From NCBI GenBank assembly GCA_024695565.1, contig JAILHX010000137.1, positions 1 through 24,774 on the forward strand: DNA of 24,774 nt, in the 5' to 3' direction. Of this stretch, positions 8,991 through 18,512 are shown piece by piece. Made by a program: the position numbers and the translations under genes. The notes under the pieces were generated by a model, which saw nothing but the letters and a program-made list of their open reading frames with translations, searched no databases and was not told the origin of the DNA. Source of the stretch: Saccharofermentans sp. Its GTDB lineage: Bacteria; Bacillota_A; Clostridia; Saccharofermentanales; Saccharofermentanaceae. Every line of letters starts with the position of its first letter. Within the stretch, counting starts at the first letter, position 1.

Positions 8991-9883
8991 ACGTAGCTCC
9001 TCTTCATCTTGATGACGATGGCCGAATAGTTATCCTGTCTCGGATTCTTTCTGGTCTTTACTCCGTATTTGATGCTTCTGGCAATACCTGCAGCATTCTG
9101 GTCGAAGTGAATGTGGTTAACCAGTCTGTTAAACGGGATCGAATCCGTAACGCCGTCTGAACTTACGATAATTATATCGTTCTCAACAAGTCTTATAGGC
9201 TTGGAAGTCTTAAGCACCTTGCACTTGAGATTGCCGACAAAATCGATAAGACCCTTCGCCCTTGTATCTCTGTATGCATCAGTCGTATCAATACCGCCTT
9301 CGGCAAACTTCCTGATCATCAGCGTAATATAGTTCTGCTTGTAATTTAAGAGAGTCGCACGGTTGTTGCGTACGAGGATGATATTGCTGTCTCCTAAGCT
9401 GTAAAAGTTCATGTAGTCGTCGAAAATATGTACCATGACCAGTGTCGCTCCGGCGCCCAGGTGGTATTCCTCATAGATCTTATTAGATATCTCTGAGATG
9501 ATCGCAGCATTTTCTTCCTGGTCATCGAACTTAAACGGGAACCTCTCCCTCAGCGAATCGGTGACATATTTTGATACGACCTCACCGTTAAGAAGTCCGC
9601 CCATTCCGTCTGAGCAGGCAGCTACAATGCCTGTCAGTTCGGCGTTATCCATCGGTGATATGTAGAGCGAGTCCTCCTGGTCTTCTCTCTTGCCGCGTTC
9701 GTGGAAATAAGCCACATCACATATGAGCTTGAGCTTATCCTTATGCTTTTGGGTATATACATTTGTCTTGATAAGCGCGTATAAGATGATCACAAAAAAC
9801 GATATAAAGGCAAACAGGAACAGCGCTAAAGCCAGGTTTAGCGCCACGATTGTATCATTCGGCAAAATACTGAAATCATACAT
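8987..9883 (-). CDS. Membrane-anchored PP2C-type serine/threonine phosphatase
   Basis: A 298-residue metal-dependent protein phosphatase (PPM/PP2C). One hydrophobic segment (about 11-38) anchors it, and the catalytic domain after residue 55 is predicted cytoplasmic. All the usual metal-ligand positions are present: D71 in KREDQEDS, D92 in SDGMGG, D243 in SSDGVTD and D284 in RQDNYSAIVIK, plus the SLGDS core motif (162-166). It would remove phosphate from serine/threonine residues, typically opposing a Hanks-type kinase; none is in this window. The ATG at 9883 has no good ribosome site nearby. It lies 28 bases after the YesL-like gene and overlaps the next gene by four bases (TTGA). Unlike PrpC, which in many Bacillota sits beside prkC and rsgA, this copy is separate and membrane-bound, suggesting a specialised signalling role. 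Confidence 0.85.
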   Translation of the reverse strand: MYDFSILPNDTIVALNLALALFLFAFISFFVIILYALIKTNVYTQKHKDKLKLICDVAYFHERGKREDQEDSLYISPMDNAELTGIVAACSDGMGGLLNGEVVSKYVTDSLRERFPFKFDDQEENAAIISEISNKIYEEYHLGAGATLVMVHIFDDYMNFYSLGDSNIILVRNNRATLLNYKQNYITLMIRKFAEGGIDTTDAYRDTRAKGLIDFVGNLKCKVLKTSKPIRLVENDIIIVSSDGVTDSIPFNRLVNHIHFDQNAAGIARSIKYGVKTRKNPRQDNYSAIVIKMKRSYV

Positions 9884-9911
9884 ATCTGTATTCTAAATGA
9901 GAATCTGTCCT

Positions 9912-10832
9912 TTATTTACCGCTGTTTTCTTCGTTACTATCTAATTCTATCGCATTATCAACAGAATTCTCATCTTTTTCTTCCGAGACATACCTGTTGA
10001 TAAGGTAACCGGTAAAGTATGCCAGGAAATACTGCATCCATGAGATCACCAGGAAAGAATAAAGGAAAAGGTATAATCCGAGCGTCAGATATGATGCAGA
10101 CATCAGAAGGACAAAAGGAACCGCAATATAGAAAATAAGGACCACCAGAGCTACGGTAAAGCAAGGAACGAATCTGACAAACAGGAACAACATGGCGTTC
10201 TTATAGATCTTAAACAGACTAAGATCCGTAGATACCATCAGCTGATAAACAAAGTTCTGGATAAGGATAAATGCTACTAACAAGATCTCGAAAACAACCC
10301 CGATAATAAGTCCTACCGTTGTTCCGAGATTCAGATAGAAGCTTATTGCAAGTAACAGGATAGCAGTAATAACGATTCCGATGAACATAGAGACAAGAGC
10401 TTTGCCCCAGTTCTCCTTGAGCCCGCGCTTAAAATCACCCATCAGTGATACTGAATTATTAGTCCTCAAACCCTTATATACCTGGGCAAATCCCGCCTGA
10501 AAAGGTCCGATGCAGACAAGACAGCTTGATACCAGAGTCATAATGAAAAATATGACCAGCAATGAATAAAGCTGAAATGAGATCTGTTCAGTTCCGTCCT
10601 CAGCAACTATGGTTATAAAGCTGCTCCACTTAAGAGCAGGTGCCAATACGGGAATAAAGGCCATAGCCGCGAAGTAAGATATAACGAGAGACGGAATATT
10701 GAATATAAGAAACAAAGCATTAACTGCCATGAGTCTTACGATATTTGACCATCCGGATATGAAGAAACGGGCAAAAGGTCCTTTTGCTCTCTGCTCTTTC
10801 TTTAAATCGACATCGGATCTGTCAGATTCCAT
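9912..10832 (-). CDS. YesL-like (DUF624-type) multi-pass membrane protein
   Basis: A 306-residue integral membrane protein with about six hydrophobic segments (near 34-59, 88-115, 146-170, 173-198, 213-242 and 245-275), a basic N-terminal stretch and an acidic C-terminal tail. The segment GPFQAGFAQVYKGLRTNNSVSLMGDF followed by KENWGKAL resembles the conserved core of DUF624/YesL proteins, which often lie near sugar ABC transporter and glycosidase genes. No such transporter is here, and its molecular role is not known. Its start lies four bases after the trmFO stop and the PP2C gene follows after 28 bases, so it belongs to the same transcript and may act with the phosphatase pair. The family assignment is by eye and moderately sure; the membrane topology is much surer. 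Confidence 0.7.
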   Translation of the reverse strand: MESDRSDVDLKKEQRAKGPFARFFISGWSNIVRLMAVNALFLIFNIPSLVISYFAAMAFIPVLAPALKWSSFITIVAEDGTEQISFQLYSLLVIFFIMTLVSSCLVCIGPFQAGFAQVYKGLRTNNSVSLMGDFKRGLKENWGKALVSMFIGIVITAILLLAISFYLNLGTTVGLIIGVVFEILLVAFILIQNFVYQLMVSTDLSLFKIYKNAMLFLFVRFVPCFTVALVVLIFYIAVPFVLLMSASYLTLGLYLFLYSFLVISWMQYFLAYFTGYLINRYVSEEKDENSVDNAIELDSNEENSGK

Positions 10833-10836
10833 AGAC

Positions 10837-12180
10837 TTAACCGGTAATGCTCTTCAGGCTGTCTTCGAAGAGCTTAAGATGCTCTAATGACCTGTCGGCA
10901 ATGGCGTTATTCTTATCCTTCTTGCCTGTCTTGCCCTTGAATCTGCCCTCGATCGGAGTAACGATCCCGAAGTTGGCATTCATCGGCTGGAACTTCTTGA
11001 TATGAGGATCAGATACATAAAGTGCCATTGAACCGATAACCGTACATGCATCAGGTTCATAAGAAGGCTCGATCCCAAGCGCTCTCTGAGCCGCATAGAA
11101 ACCCGCCATGAATCCAGATGCCGTTGATTCGATATAACCTTCAACTCCGGTGATCTGTCCTGCAAAGAAGATATCGGGCTTTGCTCTGAGATTATAGTGA
11201 GACGTCAGATACAATGGAGAATTAAGGAATGTATTCCGGTGCATTACGCCATATCTGGTATATTCCGCATTCTCAAGACCGGGTATCATGCCGAATACAC
11301 GCTTTTGTTCAGGCCACTTAAGTCTGGTCTGAAAGCCCACAAGGTTATACATGGTCTTCGCGCGGTCATCCTGGCGGAGCTGCAAACATGCATAAGGCTC
11401 ACTGCCGGTCTTAGGATCAATGAGACCCACGGGTTTTAACGGTCCGAACCTCATGGTATCAACGCCTCTCTGGGCCATGACCTCAATAGGCATGCATCCT
11501 TCAAATACGATCTCCCTGTCAAAGTTCTTGACCTCTGCCCTCTCGGCATTAACGAGTTCTTCCCTGAATGCGAGATATTCTTCCTTTGTCATAGGACAAT
11601 TGATGTAGTCATCTCCGCCCTTGCCATATCTGGAAGCCCTGAAAGCCTTGCTCATGTCAATTGAATCACCGCTGACAATAGGCGCAGCGCTGTCGAAGAA
11701 ATGAAGACCTGAAGTATCACCTGTTACCTTAAGGATATCTTCATAGAGTTCACCGTCTGTAAGAGGACCTGTGGCAACAATAACGATGCCTTCCTCAGGT
11801 ATCTTGGGAACTTCTGCATGTATAACTTCTATCAGAGGATCGTTCTTGATGGATTCTGTAATGTATCCTGAGAACTCATCTCTGTCTACGGCCAAGGCAC
11901 CGCCGGCAGGAATACTTGCATTATCGGCAGATTCCATTATAAGTGAGCCAAGGCGCCTTAATTCTTCCTTCAGAAGACCTATCGCATTTTCTCTTGCAGC
12001 AGCTCTTAACGAGTTACTGCATACGAGTTCTGCAAAATTCTCCGAATGATGGGCAGGGCTGAACTTAACAGGCTTCATCTCGATAAGCCTGACCGATACT
12101 CCCATCCTGGAGCAGACCTTGGCAGCTTCTGAGCCTGCAAGACCCGCACCGATTATCGTAACAACCGGATTACTCTTCAT
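10837..12180 (-). CDS. trmFO: tRNA (uracil-54-C5)-methyltransferase TrmFO
   Basis: A 447-residue FAD- and methylenetetrahydrofolate-dependent enzyme that makes ribothymidine at U54 in the tRNA T-loop. The FAD-binding motif [10 protein letters not shown] (11-20) opens the protein. The two cysteines important in the B. subtilis enzyme are present: C54 in [10 protein letters not shown] and C229 in [18 protein letters not shown] and the C-terminal NANFGIV segment are also typical, and the length matches the family. Its start overlaps the end of topA by 11 bases, so it is coupled to topA. The order dprA–topA–trmFO is the same as in Bacillus subtilis (smf–topA–gid). The next gene starts four bases downstream. 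Confidence 0.96.
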   Translation of the reverse strand: MKSNPVVTIIGAGLAGSEAAKVCSRMGVSVRLIEMKPVKFSPAHHSENFAELVCSNSLRAAARENAIGLLKEELRRLGSLIMESADNASIPAGGALAVDRDEFSGYITESIKNDPLIEVIHAEVPKIPEEGIVIVATGPLTDGELYEDILKVTGDTSGLHFFDSAAPIVSGDSIDMSKAFRASRYGKGGDDYINCPMTKEEYLAFREELVNAERAEVKNFDREIVFEGCMPIEVMAQRGVDTMRFGPLKPVGLIDPKTGSEPYACLQLRQDDRAKTMYNLVGFQTRLKWPEQKRVFGMIPGLENAEYTRYGVMHRNTFLNSPLYLTSHYNLRAKPDIFFAGQITGVEGYIESTASGFMAGFYAAQRALGIEPSYEPDACTVIGSMALYVSDPHIKKFQPMNANFGIVTPIEGRFKGKTGKKDKNNAIADRSLEHLKLFEDSLKSITG

Positions 12181-14338
12181 CTTCGCTGTTGCTCTTCTTG
12201 CTCTTTGAAGAGGTCTTGGCTTTTCTTATGTTGGATACGCAGTCCTTATTTGAGCATCTGGGATAAACCTTCCTGCCGAAATGCTTGAGCACCATATATG
12301 CTCCGCAGTCAGGACAAAACTTGCCTTCGATAGGAAGATCCCATGAGATAAAGTCGCAGTTGGGATCCGTTCCCTGCTTATCGCATGTATAGAATGACTT
12401 ATTCCTGTACTTCTTGGACTTATGTACGAGAAGTCCGGAACCGCACTTGGGACATGTGCCCTTGGCGTAAACTACGATATTCTTTGTGTAATTACACTCA
12501 GGGAAGTTGGAGCATGCAACGAACTTACCGTATCTGCCCTCCTTATAAACTAGCTCACCGCCGCACTGAGGACAGACCTCACCCGTCTTCTCGGGCTCAA
12601 AAGTGATCTTATCGATAGATTCCTGAGCAGCCTTGATCTGAGTGTTGAATTCAGGATAGAACTTCTCGAGAACGTGTTCCCAGTCTTCCTTACCTTCTTC
12701 AACCTCATCGAGCTTATTTTCCATCTCAGCTGTAAATGAGAGATCGACGATCTCGCTGAAATTCTCTGAGAGCATGTTGGTAACGATCTTACCGAGATCC
12801 GTTATCTGAAGAAGTCTTCCGTTCTTCTCGATATATTTACGGTCAAGGATAGTAGAGATCGTAGGAGCATATGTTGAAGGTCTTCCGATCCCGTACTCTT
12901 CAAGAGCCTTGATGAGCGTAGCTTCCGTATAATGCGGAGGCGGCGTTGTAAACTTCTGAAGTGACTTAAGGTCAAGAAGCTCAAGCTTCATGCCGTCTTC
13001 AAGAGGCGGAATTGCAGCCTTGCCGTCCTGATCGTCTGATCTTGTATCTTCAGCGACATCATCGTAAAGAACGAGGAATCCCTTGAAAGTAACAGTCTCA
13101 CCGGTTGCTCTGAACACTCTGTTATTGCAGGATGCCTGGCATGTAACCGTATCAAGCTTGCATGCTGTCATCTGAGTTGCAAGGAATCTGTCCCAGATAA
13201 GCTGATAGAGCTTATACTGATCGTTTGAGAGCGAGGATCTGATCTTCCTAGGATCAAGATCAAAATGCGTAGGTCTGATAGCTTCGTGCGCATCCTGGGC
13301 AGAATTCTTGTTCTTGTACTGTCTCTTGAAGTTAGCACAGTACTCTGCACCGAATCTCTCCTTGATGAGTTCCTTGGCAGCTGCAACTGCCTCTTCAGAT
13401 ATTCGGACTGAGTCTGTTCTGATATAAGATACGAGAGCTGTCTGTCCCTGTCCTTCAATCTCAACACCTTCATAGAGCTGCTGGGCAATGGACATTGTTT
13501 TCTTCGATGAGAATCCGAGCCTCTTGGATGCTTCCTGCTGCAATGTTGATGTTGTAAACGGAGGATAAGGATTACGTTCCTTCTTACCCTTCTTAACCGA
13601 ATCAACGATCAGGGGTCCGCTTCCGACAGCATCCAATACTTCCTGGGCATCTTCGAGGCACTTAAGATCATCCTTGGTAACCTTGCCGTCAGAATCGGAT
13701 ACACCATAGTAACCGAGAATGAACTTGTCAGAACTCTTGCCCGGAGTAACGAGAGCCTTGATAAGCCAGTATTCTTCAGGCTTAAACTCATCGATCTCCG
13801 CATCACGGTCCATAACGATCTTAGTAGCTACTGACTGCACTCTGCCTGCAGAAAGGCCCTTACGGATCTTCTTCCAGAGAAGCGGGCTCAATTCATAACC
13901 TACCAGTCTGTCGAGGATACGTCTTGCCTGCTGGGCATTGGCAAGATTCATATTGATGGTCCTGGGATTCTTGATAGCTTCCTGAACTGCCGACTTTGTA
14001 ATCTCGTTAAATGTGATCCTGCACTTGGAATCCGGATCGATCTTCAAAACTTTGGCTAAGTGCCATGCAATTGCTTCACCCTCGCGGTCAGGGTCGGTTG
14101 CAAGAAGGATCTCATCGGCATCAGCTGCCAGGAGCTTAAGATCTCTTACGACCTTCTCTTTTCCCTTCATTGTGATGTATAAAGGCTTGAAGTTGTTCTT
14201 AACGTCTACGCCCAGATTACCGGAAGGTAAATCTCTGATATGTCCTAAAGATGCTGAAATAACATAATCGCTTCCAAGATATCTGCCAATTGTCTTTGAC
14301 TTGGCAGGAGACTCAACAATAACTAATTTTTTACTCAT
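12170..14338 (-). CDS. topA: DNA topoisomerase I (type IA)
   Basis: A 722-residue enzyme that relaxes negative supercoils through a 5'-phosphotyrosine intermediate. The Toprim domain is at the N-terminus ([21 protein letters not shown] at 81-88). The active-site tyrosine is Y305 in SYIRTDS. The [10 protein letters not shown] (161-170) and [11 protein letters not shown] segments are typical. The C-terminus has three four-cysteine zinc-ribbon modules (beginning CPQCGG, CPKCGSG and CPDCGA) and ends in a basic-acidic tail. The start at 14338 is set by AGGGAG six bases upstream. A TTGACA element (14392-14387) with a TATTTT or TATATT -10 lies inside the end of dprA, and a 22-bp AT palindrome covers the -10 and runs to the ribosome site. 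topA may thus have its own promoter besides read-through from dprA. Confidence 0.97.
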   Translation of the reverse strand: MSKKLVIVESPAKSKTIGRYLGSDYVISASLGHIRDLPSGNLGVDVKNNFKPLYITMKGKEKVVRDLKLLAADADEILLATDPDREGEAIAWHLAKVLKIDPDSKCRITFNEITKSAVQEAIKNPRTINMNLANAQQARRILDRLVGYELSPLLWKKIRKGLSAGRVQSVATKIVMDRDAEIDEFKPEEYWLIKALVTPGKSSDKFILGYYGVSDSDGKVTKDDLKCLEDAQEVLDAVGSGPLIVDSVKKGKKERNPYPPFTTSTLQQEASKRLGFSSKKTMSIAQQLYEGVEIEGQGQTALVSYIRTDSVRISEEAVAAAKELIKERFGAEYCANFKRQYKNKNSAQDAHEAIRPTHFDLDPRKIRSSLSNDQYKLYQLIWDRFLATQMTACKLDTVTCQASCNNRVFRATGETVTFKGFLVLYDDVAEDTRSDDQDGKAAIPPLEDGMKLELLDLKSLQKFTTPPPHYTEATLIKALEEYGIGRPSTYAPTISTILDRKYIEKNGRLLQITDLGKIVTNMLSENFSEIVDLSFTAEMENKLDEVEEGKEDWEHVLEKFYPEFNTQIKAAQESIDKITFEPEKTGEVCPQCGGELVYKEGRYGKFVACSNFPECNYTKNIVVYAKGTCPKCGSGLLVHKSKKYRNKSFYTCDKQGTDPNCDFISWDLPIEGKFCPDCGAYMVLKHFGRKVYPRCSNKDCVSNIRKAKTSSKSKKSNSEDEE

Positions 14339-14349
14339 CGGATGCTCCC

Positions 14350-14371
14350 TATATTTTTAATTAAAAATATA
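14350..14371. repeat. 22-bp perfect AT palindrome at the topA promoter
   Basis: A perfect palindrome made only of A and T, centred between 14360 and 14361, with half-site TATATTTTTAA. It covers the candidate topA -10 region and abuts the AGGGAG ribosome site. It could be an operator, a supercoiling-sensitive cruciform or melting element, or a weak RNA hairpin. Confidence 0.7.
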
Positions 14372-14392
14372 TCATCATTATACAAATGTCAA
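14364..14392 (-). promoter_or_regulatory. Candidate topA promoter within the 3' end of dprA
   Basis: TTGACA (14392-14387) is a perfect -35. With a 17-bp spacer the -10 is TATTTT (14369-14364); with 15 bp it is TATATT. A TATAAT is also present at 14382-14377 but has no suitably placed -35. The element would let topA respond separately from comM–dprA. Confidence 0.5.
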
Positions 14393-15616
14393 ACTGTACT
14401 TTCCCTTCTCCTGGCATACTGTCCCACTAAGTTCGAGTTCTGTCAACAGCTTTGACACTTTATAAAACGGCAGCATCGTAACAACGCACAATTCATCAAT
14501 ACAAAGCGGCTTTAAGGTTATCGCATCCTTGATCAGGCACTTCCACTGTTCGTCATCCAAAGCTTCCGGTCTGACCCTGGCGATCTCCCTGATCATATCA
14601 ATGCTTAAATGATCTGATATCTCTTCTTTCCTGAATTCATTGAAAACATCATCTTCCTTATATCCCATAGCCATCCTCTTAAACATCAGGCTGTGACTTA
14701 TGCTGTCTACGACATTATCAACGTTAAGAAGCACATTTGCCCCGTCTTCAAGAAGTTTTAACCCGCCCAGACAATTCTCATAATAGATACTGTTTGGCAG
14801 AACGAAGATCTCTTTGCCCTGATTGGCTGCAAATGATGCCGTATGCAGCGTACCTGATACCGTACCTGCCTCCATTACAAGAGTACAATCCGATAAACCC
14901 GCAATAAGCCTGTTCCTTGAAGGAAAATACTGCCTTAAAGGCTTTTGCCCCGGCGGCATCTCGGACACGATGATCCCATTATGAACCAGAGCTTCATAAA
15001 CATCCTTGTTCGCCGGCGGATATATATTGTCCACCCCGCCTGCCAGAACAGCTACAGTACTGCCCAATGTCTTATGTGATGACATATGAGCAGCTCTGTC
15101 AATCCCGTATGCCATTCCCGAGACAATTGTTATTCCACTGTCTCCCAGAGCTTTACATATCTCTTCTGTAGCATATTTGGCATAATTACTCGGATTACGT
15201 GAACCGACAACTGCCGCAGAACCGCCAAGTGTCATTCTCTCAAGAATATTGTAATTACCCCTGAAGTAAAAGACTTTGGGCATTCCGCATTGGATCTTCC
15301 AGTTATAAGGATAGTAATTATCCTCTATGGATACGACTTCAATATTGTTATCAGAGGCTATTCTTCTGTAACCGTTTGCTATCTTACAAATATCAGTATA
15401 TGAATCGATCAGCTTCTTGATCCTGGTCACGATTATATTGTTCAGGTCATAGTCACCGTTCGCTATGCTCTTAAGGAGTTCCATGTTATACAGATCCCTG
15501 TAATTTCTTATGACTTTCCTTGTAGTCAGCTCATTAATGGTTTTGAAAGTTATATCTGAATTCAGCATCATGGCCGAATAGAAAAAGTCCCTGTCTCTTA
15601 TTGCCTGATAATCCAT
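14378..15616 (-). CDS. dprA: DNA-processing protein DprA (Smf)
   Basis: A 412-residue protein that binds incoming single-stranded DNA and loads RecA during natural transformation. The Rossmann-like DprA domain spans about 100-305, with VVGSRNPSNYAK (137-148), SGMAYGIDRAAH (166-177), the LAGGVDNIYPP segment (191-201) and FPSRNRLIAGLS (231-242). The C-terminal 70 residues look like the winged-helix domain often found in this family. The N-terminal region (1-100) is less conserved. Its ATG is three bases after the comM stop, so the two are co-translated. DprA is widespread even where competence is unproven, so this does not by itself show natural transformation. The stop at 14378 lies next to the topA promoter palindrome. 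Confidence 0.94.
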   Translation of the reverse strand: MDYQAIRDRDFFYSAMMLNSDITFKTINELTTRKVIRNYRDLYNMELLKSIANGDYDLNNIIVTRIKKLIDSYTDICKIANGYRRIASDNNIEVVSIEDNYYPYNWKIQCGMPKVFYFRGNYNILERMTLGGSAAVVGSRNPSNYAKYATEEICKALGDSGITIVSGMAYGIDRAAHMSSHKTLGSTVAVLAGGVDNIYPPANKDVYEALVHNGIIVSEMPPGQKPLRQYFPSRNRLIAGLSDCTLVMEAGTVSGTLHTASFAANQGKEIFVLPNSIYYENCLGGLKLLEDGANVLLNVDNVVDSISHSLMFKRMAMGYKEDDVFNEFRKEEISDHLSIDMIREIARVRPEALDDEQWKCLIKDAITLKPLCIDELCVVTMLPFYKVSKLLTELELSGTVCQEKGKYSLTFV

Positions 15617-15619
15617 GAA

Positions 15620-17140
15620 CTAGTTCCCCCTTACCCTGAATTGGACAGCTTCAGACACATCATCTGCCGTCACTTCGTAAGATTGCTTAAGATCTGCAAT
15701 AGTTCTGGCCACCCTTAAGGTCCTTGTAAATCCTCTGGCCGAGAAGAATCCTTTTTCTGACAGTTCAGAAGCATATCTGATCACGCTATCGGGGATCTTC
15801 ATGAGATCTTTTATTTCTTCATCAGGGAAAGTTCCGTTCAGGTATTTGTTCTGATATCTGTCATGCTGTATCTGCCAGCAGCTCTCAACAATCTCCCTAT
15901 AGATCCCGCTCTCACTGTCTTTATCGTCTATATAAACGGATGCCATATCTTTACCCGATATGGTCCTCATCTCACTGAAAAGATCGATCCTCTCACTAAA
16001 AGGACCTGAGATCCTGGACTGATAACGCTGTATCTCCTGCGGCGTGCATCTGCACTTGCTGTTCTTCTCGTAGTACTTGCCGCATTTACAGGGATTACCT
16101 GTTCCAAGGAAAATGAAATTGCTGTCAAACGAATAAAGATTGCCTTTCTTTACCAGGCTCACCTTACGTTCTTCCAACGGCTTTCTTAAAAAATCTATAA
16201 CTTCCGTCTTATATAAAGGTAATTCGTCTGCAAAAAGGATCCCGTGATTGGCAAGAGCCAGTTCTCCCGGAGTAAGACTTACGGAATTACCGAGGAGCTT
16301 ACCGACGGTAATGCCCGGTCCGATTATCCTCACAGGCCTTAAATCATTAATTCCTGCAGGTTCTCCTTCAACAAGTTCCAAAAGTGAATAAACATCAGAC
16401 AGTTCTTCTCTGCCGAGCCTGGGAAGTATACCTGACAATATCTTACCTGCCATGGTCTTGCCGCTCCCGGGGCTCCCCATAAGAAGGATATTGTGAAAAC
16501 CTGCAGCGCTTAACAAGAGAGCACGTTTTGTCTTCTCCTGACCCTTGAGCATTGATATGTCTAGAATTCCGCCGGTATCCGGACTCTTATCAAACCCGAA
16601 CTCCGTTTCCTTATAGGAATTACTGTCAAAAATCTCATTTAATTCAATGAGACTTGATACAGCCTGGCCCGTAAATGCAGCAACACCTGCGCTGACTGAT
16701 TCGTCAGCAGGAATTATCCTAAAGTCAAAATCCATATCACGCACAGTCTTAAGCCTGATGCATGAACCGGGAGTTCCTTTAAGTTCACCGCCTAGAGACA
16801 ATTCCCCTTCAGCATAGATCTTCGCATCCTGAGGAAGATAAAGCTGCCCGGAAGCGAAAAGTATCCCCAGAGCCATCGGCAGATCGAATCCCGAACCTGT
16901 CTTCCTCATATAAGCGGGACTTATTCCTATAGTTATATGCCCCTTAGGCATGTTAAATCCCGCAGACTTTAATGCTGACTTAAGTCTTCCCTGCGATTCC
17001 CTGATAGATGAGTCGCAAAGACCTATAACCGAGAACGATGGTATACCGGGAGATATTGAAACTTCTATCAGGGAAACCGTTGTATCAGTTCCTGTCGTAA
17101 AACATGAATAAAGCCTTGCAACATTTGGTTTAGATGCCAT
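15620..17140 (-). CDS. comM: YifB/ComM family Mg-chelatase-like AAA+ ATPase
   Basis: A 506-residue AAA+ protein related to Mg-chelatase subunits. ComM in Gram-negative bacteria is a hexameric helicase promoting branch migration during transformation; the Bacillota homologue (YifB) is assumed similar. An N-terminal Lon-protease-like fold domain (1-165) is followed by the ATPase with Walker A GSPGSGKT (about 222-229) and a Walker B region ILFADELPLY. A cysteine cluster, CKCGKYYEKNSKCRC, lies after the ATPase core, and the C-terminal lid has RGFTRTLRVARTIADL. The start ATG at 17140 is chosen because AGGAGG lies 7 bases upstream; an upstream in-frame start at 17167 would place this ribosome site inside the gene. 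It is the first gene of the long minus-strand block and shares its upstream region, with the CGACA array, with ychF. Confidence 0.92.
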   Translation of the reverse strand: MASKPNVARLYSCFTTGTDTTVSLIEVSISPGIPSFSVIGLCDSSIRESQGRLKSALKSAGFNMPKGHITIGISPAYMRKTGSGFDLPMALGILFASGQLYLPQDAKIYAEGELSLGGELKGTPGSCIRLKTVRDMDFDFRIIPADESVSAGVAAFTGQAVSSLIELNEIFDSNSYKETEFGFDKSPDTGGILDISMLKGQEKTKRALLLSAAGFHNILLMGSPGSGKTMAGKILSGILPRLGREELSDVYSLLELVEGEPAGINDLRPVRIIGPGITVGKLLGNSVSLTPGELALANHGILFADELPLYKTEVIDFLRKPLEERKVSLVKKGNLYSFDSNFIFLGTGNPCKCGKYYEKNSKCRCTPQEIQRYQSRISGPFSERIDLFSEMRTISGKDMASVYIDDKDSESGIYREIVESCWQIQHDRYQNKYLNGTFPDEEIKDLMKIPDSVIRYASELSEKGFFSARGFTRTLRVARTIADLKQSYEVTADDVSEAVQFRVRGN

Positions 17141-17202
17141 GATACCGCCTCCTTTCACCTTAAGCATATGCTTTTTGAAAACCGATTATCACTCCAAAAG
17201 TG

Positions 17203-17327
17203 CGACATGGAACCGACAAGAAAACATACAAAAACCAGCCCCTAAAACTGCAAAATGCGACAACTTATTGCAAAATGGAACAAACGAACCGACAAACACC
17301 ATACAATTGCCGACAAATACCCGACAA
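17203..17327. promoter_or_regulatory. Six helically phased CGACA direct repeats between comM and ychF
   Basis: CGACA occurs in the same orientation starting at 17203, 17214, 17258, 17290, 17311 and 17322, four of the six in the context CCGACAA. The steps are 11, 44, 32, 21 and 11 bp, all near whole helical turns. The last copy lies about 35-39 bases before the expected ychF start of transcription, where class II activators and response regulators bind. The reverse complement, TTGTCGG, resembles the Spo0A box (TTGTCGAA) except for the last two bases. Confidence 0.5.
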
Positions 17328-17345
17328 AGTATTAGCATTTTTATG

Positions 17346-17354
17346 TGCTATAAT
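17346..17354 (+). promoter_or_regulatory. Extended -10 promoter of ychF
   Basis: TGCTATAAT is a perfect -10 with an extended TGn element. No TTGACA-like -35 lies at 17 bp, which fits a promoter helped by an activator bound at the CGACA repeats just upstream. The leader to the ychF ATG is about 27 bases. Confidence 0.65.
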
Positions 17355-17387
17355 TTTGAGGCAAAAATAGAATTTTGAGGTGGAAAC

Positions 17388-18479
17388 ATGAAGCTTGGTA
17401 TCGTAGGACTTCCTAATGTCGGTAAGAGCACACTTTTCAACGCGATCACAAGAGCAGGCGCCGAAGCAGCTAACTATCCTTTCTGCACCATCGAACCTAA
17501 CGTCGGCGTTGTCTCTGTTCCTGATAAGAGATTAGACAAATTGGCAGAGATATATAATCCCGAGAAGTACACTCCTGCAGTAGTCGAATTCGTAGACATC
17601 GCAGGTCTCGTTGCAGGCGCTTCCAAGGGTGAAGGCCTGGGCAACAAGTTCCTCTCAAACATCAGAGAGTGCGATGCCATTGTTCATGTTGTCAGATGTT
17701 TTGACGATCCTGACGTTATCCACGTCAACGGTCATGCAGATCCTGCGGGCGATATCGCTACCATCGATGTAGAGCTTATCCTCTCTGACCTGGAGATCAT
17801 GGAAAAGAGGATCGACCGCACCAAGAAGATGATGAAAGGCGGCGACAAGGCATTTGCAAAAGAACTCGCAGTATATGAGAAGATCTACGACTGCCTTGTT
17901 GAAGGCAAGTCTGCAAGAACATTAGACTTCGAAGACGACGAACAGGAATACTTAAAGGAACTCCAGCTCATCTCCATGAAGCCGGTTCTTTACTGCGCAA
18001 ACATCGCAGAAGACGATATCAAGAAGGACAGCATCCCTTATGTTGATGTTGTTAAGGAGATCGCAGAGAAAGAAGGCTCAGGCGTAGTCGTAATCTCTGC
18101 CAAGATCGAGGAGGAATTGGGCGAGCTCTCTCCTGAAGACCGCGAGATGTTCCTTGAAGACTTAGGCATCGAGAGCGCTGGTCTTGATAAGATGATCAAC
18201 GCTTCCTACACCCTCTTAGGACTCATCTCATTCCTTACGGCAGGCCCCAAGGAAGTAAGAGCATGGACAATCAAGAACGGAACAAAAGCACCTCAGGCTG
18301 CCGGCAAGATCCATTCAGACTTTGAGCGCGGATTCATCAGAGCAGAAGTTGTAGCTTACGAAGACTTAATCGCTAACGGCACATATAACGCTGCCAAGGA
18401 AAAGGGTCTTGTAAGATCCGAAGGCAAAGAATATGTCATGAAGGACGGCGACGTCGTAGTATTCAGATTCAACGTCTGA
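17388..18479 (+). CDS. ychF: Redox-regulated ATPase YchF (Obg-like)
   Basis: A 363-residue P-loop NTPase of the Obg family. G1 is GLPNVGKST (7-15), and G3 is [14 protein letters not shown] with the switch region intact. The G4 position reads NIAE instead of NKxD, the change that gives YchF/OLA1 proteins ATP preference. A coiled-coil domain (about 125-190) interrupts the G domain and a TGS domain closes the protein (about 280-363; [14 protein letters not shown]). It binds ribosomes and takes part in stress responses and translation in other bacteria. GAGGTGG lies about 6 bases before the ATG at 17388. It has its own extended -10 promoter at 17346-17354 and a terminator at 18513-18540; it is a single-gene unit. 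Confidence 0.96.
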   Translation: MKLGIVGLPNVGKSTLFNAITRAGAEAANYPFCTIEPNVGVVSVPDKRLDKLAEIYNPEKYTPAVVEFVDIAGLVAGASKGEGLGNKFLSNIRECDAIVHVVRCFDDPDVIHVNGHADPAGDIATIDVELILSDLEIMEKRIDRTKKMMKGGDKAFAKELAVYEKIYDCLVEGKSARTLDFEDDEQEYLKELQLISMKPVLYCANIAEDDIKKDSIPYVDVVKEIAEKEGSGVVVISAKIEEELGELSPEDREMFLEDLGIESAGLDKMINASYTLLGLISFLTAGPKEVRAWTIKNGTKAPQAAGKIHSDFERGFIRAEVVAYEDLIANGTYNAAKEKGLVRSEGKEYVMKDGDVVVFRFNV

Positions 18480-18512
18480 TATTTACATCAAAAGCAGATC
18501 AACAAAAAACGG

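Noticed and set aside
17141..17167. Upstream extension of comM
   Set aside because: It would translate the AGGAGG ribosome site; the ATG at 17140 is correctly spaced from it.
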